Positions 63,476 to 64,000 of a stretch of DNA of 64,000 bases are shown here, piece by piece. The stretch covers positions 744,001 through 808,000 of the forward strand of contig CAWIES010000002.1 in the NCBI GenBank assembly GCA_963835215.1. The letters are read 5' to 3'. This stretch comes from Roseiarcus sp963835215 (GTDB taxonomy: Bacteria > Pseudomonadota > Alphaproteobacteria > Rhizobiales > Beijerinckiaceae). The number at the start of each line of letters is the position of its first letter. The stretch's first letter is position 1. A program made the translations under genes and the position numbers. The notes beneath the pieces are model-generated. The model was not told the origin of the DNA and searched no databases. It saw nothing but the letters and a program-made list of their open reading frames with translations.

Positions 63476-64000
63476 TCAACGCTCGAGCGTCATTGCAATG
63501 CCCATGCCGCCGCCGATGCACAGCGTCGCCAGACCCTTCTTGGCGTTGCGGCGCGCCATCTCGTGCAGCAGCGTCACCAGCACGCGCGCGCCCGAAGCGC
63601 CGATCGGATGGCCGATGGCGATCGCGCCGCCGTTGACGTTGACGATCGCCGGGTCCCAGCCGAGGTCCTTGTTGACCGCCAGCGCCTGGGCGGCGAAGGC
63701 CTCGTTGGCTTCGACCAGCTCGAGATCCTTGACGCTCCAGCCAGCGCGCTCGAGCGCCTTGCGCGAGGCGGGGATCGGGCCGGTGCCCATGATCGCCGGA
63801 TCGACGCCCGCCGTCGCCCAGGAGGCGATGCGCGCCAGCGGCGTGATGTTGCGGCGCTTGGCCTCCTCGGCGGTCATCACCACCAGCGCCGCGGCGCCGT
63901 CGTTGACGCCCGAGGCGTTGCCGGCGGTCACGCTGCCGTCCTTGCTGAAGGCCGGGCGCAGCTTGGCGACGCTCTCATAGGGTCGCGCCGATGCGGATGA
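63476..64000 (-). CDS. phaA: Acetyl-CoA C-acetyltransferase (PhaA), C-terminal part, frameshifted at the edge
   Basis: C-terminal part of the biosynthetic thiolase condensing two acetyl-CoA for PHB. Motifs: TAGNASGVNDGAAALVVM, MGTGPIPASRKALERAG, VEANEAFAAQAL, NVNGGAIAIGHPIGASGARVL with the catalytic His, and CIGGGMGIAM with the Cys. The gene begins outside the window. Near 63977 the sequence ACCCTATGAGAGC has one extra base compared with the expected IRIGATLESVAKLRPAF, so this end is frameshifted too. Followed by phaB on the same strand. Confidence 0.92.
   Translation of the reverse strand, partial: SSASARPYESVAKLRPAFSKDGSVTAGNASGVNDGAAALVVMTAEEAKRRNITPLARIASWATAGVDPAIMGTGPIPASRKALERAGWSVKDLELVEANEAFAAQALAVNKDLGWDPAIVNVNGGAIAIGHPIGASGARVLVTLLHEMARRNAKKGLATLCIGGGMGIAMTLER

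Overview
The window reads as chromosomal DNA of an alphaproteobacterium, most likely of the order Hyphomicrobiales (Rhizobiales). Supporting signs are very high GC by eye, a CcrM-type GANTC methyltransferase beside rnhB, a SAM-II riboswitch in front of metA, class I lysyl-tRNA synthetase, an ArsR-methyltransferase regulator fused into a metF operon, Entner-Doudoroff dehydratase, PHB genes and frequent GTG/TTG starts. I cannot assign a genus. No prophage, insertion sequence, CRISPR array, tRNA or rRNA is visible; it is mostly housekeeping and catabolic DNA.

Layout. 0-7 kb: fatty-acid beta-oxidation genes (thiolase tail, FadB/FadJ), a mannose-1-P guanylyltransferase/isomerase, an acyl-CoA thioesterase with BioY, and a metallo-hydrolase. 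7-15 kb: envelope proteins, edd, metA with promoter and riboswitch, a 3-oxoacid CoA-transferase pair, DUF2188 and an AAA+ ATPase of unknown role. 15.4-25.1 kb: two divergent conserved clusters, leftward moxR-DUF58-DUF4159-membrane vWA/GATase-like protein, and rightward DUF1285-NUDIX-DUF6111-CCA nucleotidyltransferase. 25-34 kb: creatininase-like protein, rnhB, ccrM, prmB, urease accessory genes ureE-ureF-DUF3995-ureG without the structural genes, a flavoprotein and the RNase P RNA. 34-43 kb: EamA transporter and DUF1127 divergent from a MocR regulator, envelope genes, sahR-like/metF and egtB-egtD (ergothioneine). 43-51 kb: CoA-transferase plus glutaryl-CoA dehydrogenase, lysK, an enoyl-CoA hydratase and an acyl-CoA dehydrogenase. 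51-60 kb: Sua5, LysR regulator, glutathione reductase, rpiA and a large secreted TPR-CHAT protease-like protein. 60-64 kb: AcoR-like regulator without AAA+ domain, acetaldehyde-type dehydrogenase, DUF779, phaB and the end of phaA.

The genes fit an aerobic heterotroph that degrades acyl-CoAs, glutarate and short aldehydes, stores PHB, and makes thiol and ergothioneine redox buffers. Sulfur-amino-acid synthesis appears to be controlled twice, by a SAM-sensing RNA at metA and by an SAH-sensing type repressor at metF.

Sequence quality needs a warning. At least 18 genes are interrupted by one-base frameshifts, nearly all consistent with a single inserted base, including essential genes (lysK, the CCA enzyme). 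The density is extreme between about 18.4 and 24.3 kb. I treat these as probable sequencing or assembly errors and annotate the reconstructed genes across the breaks.
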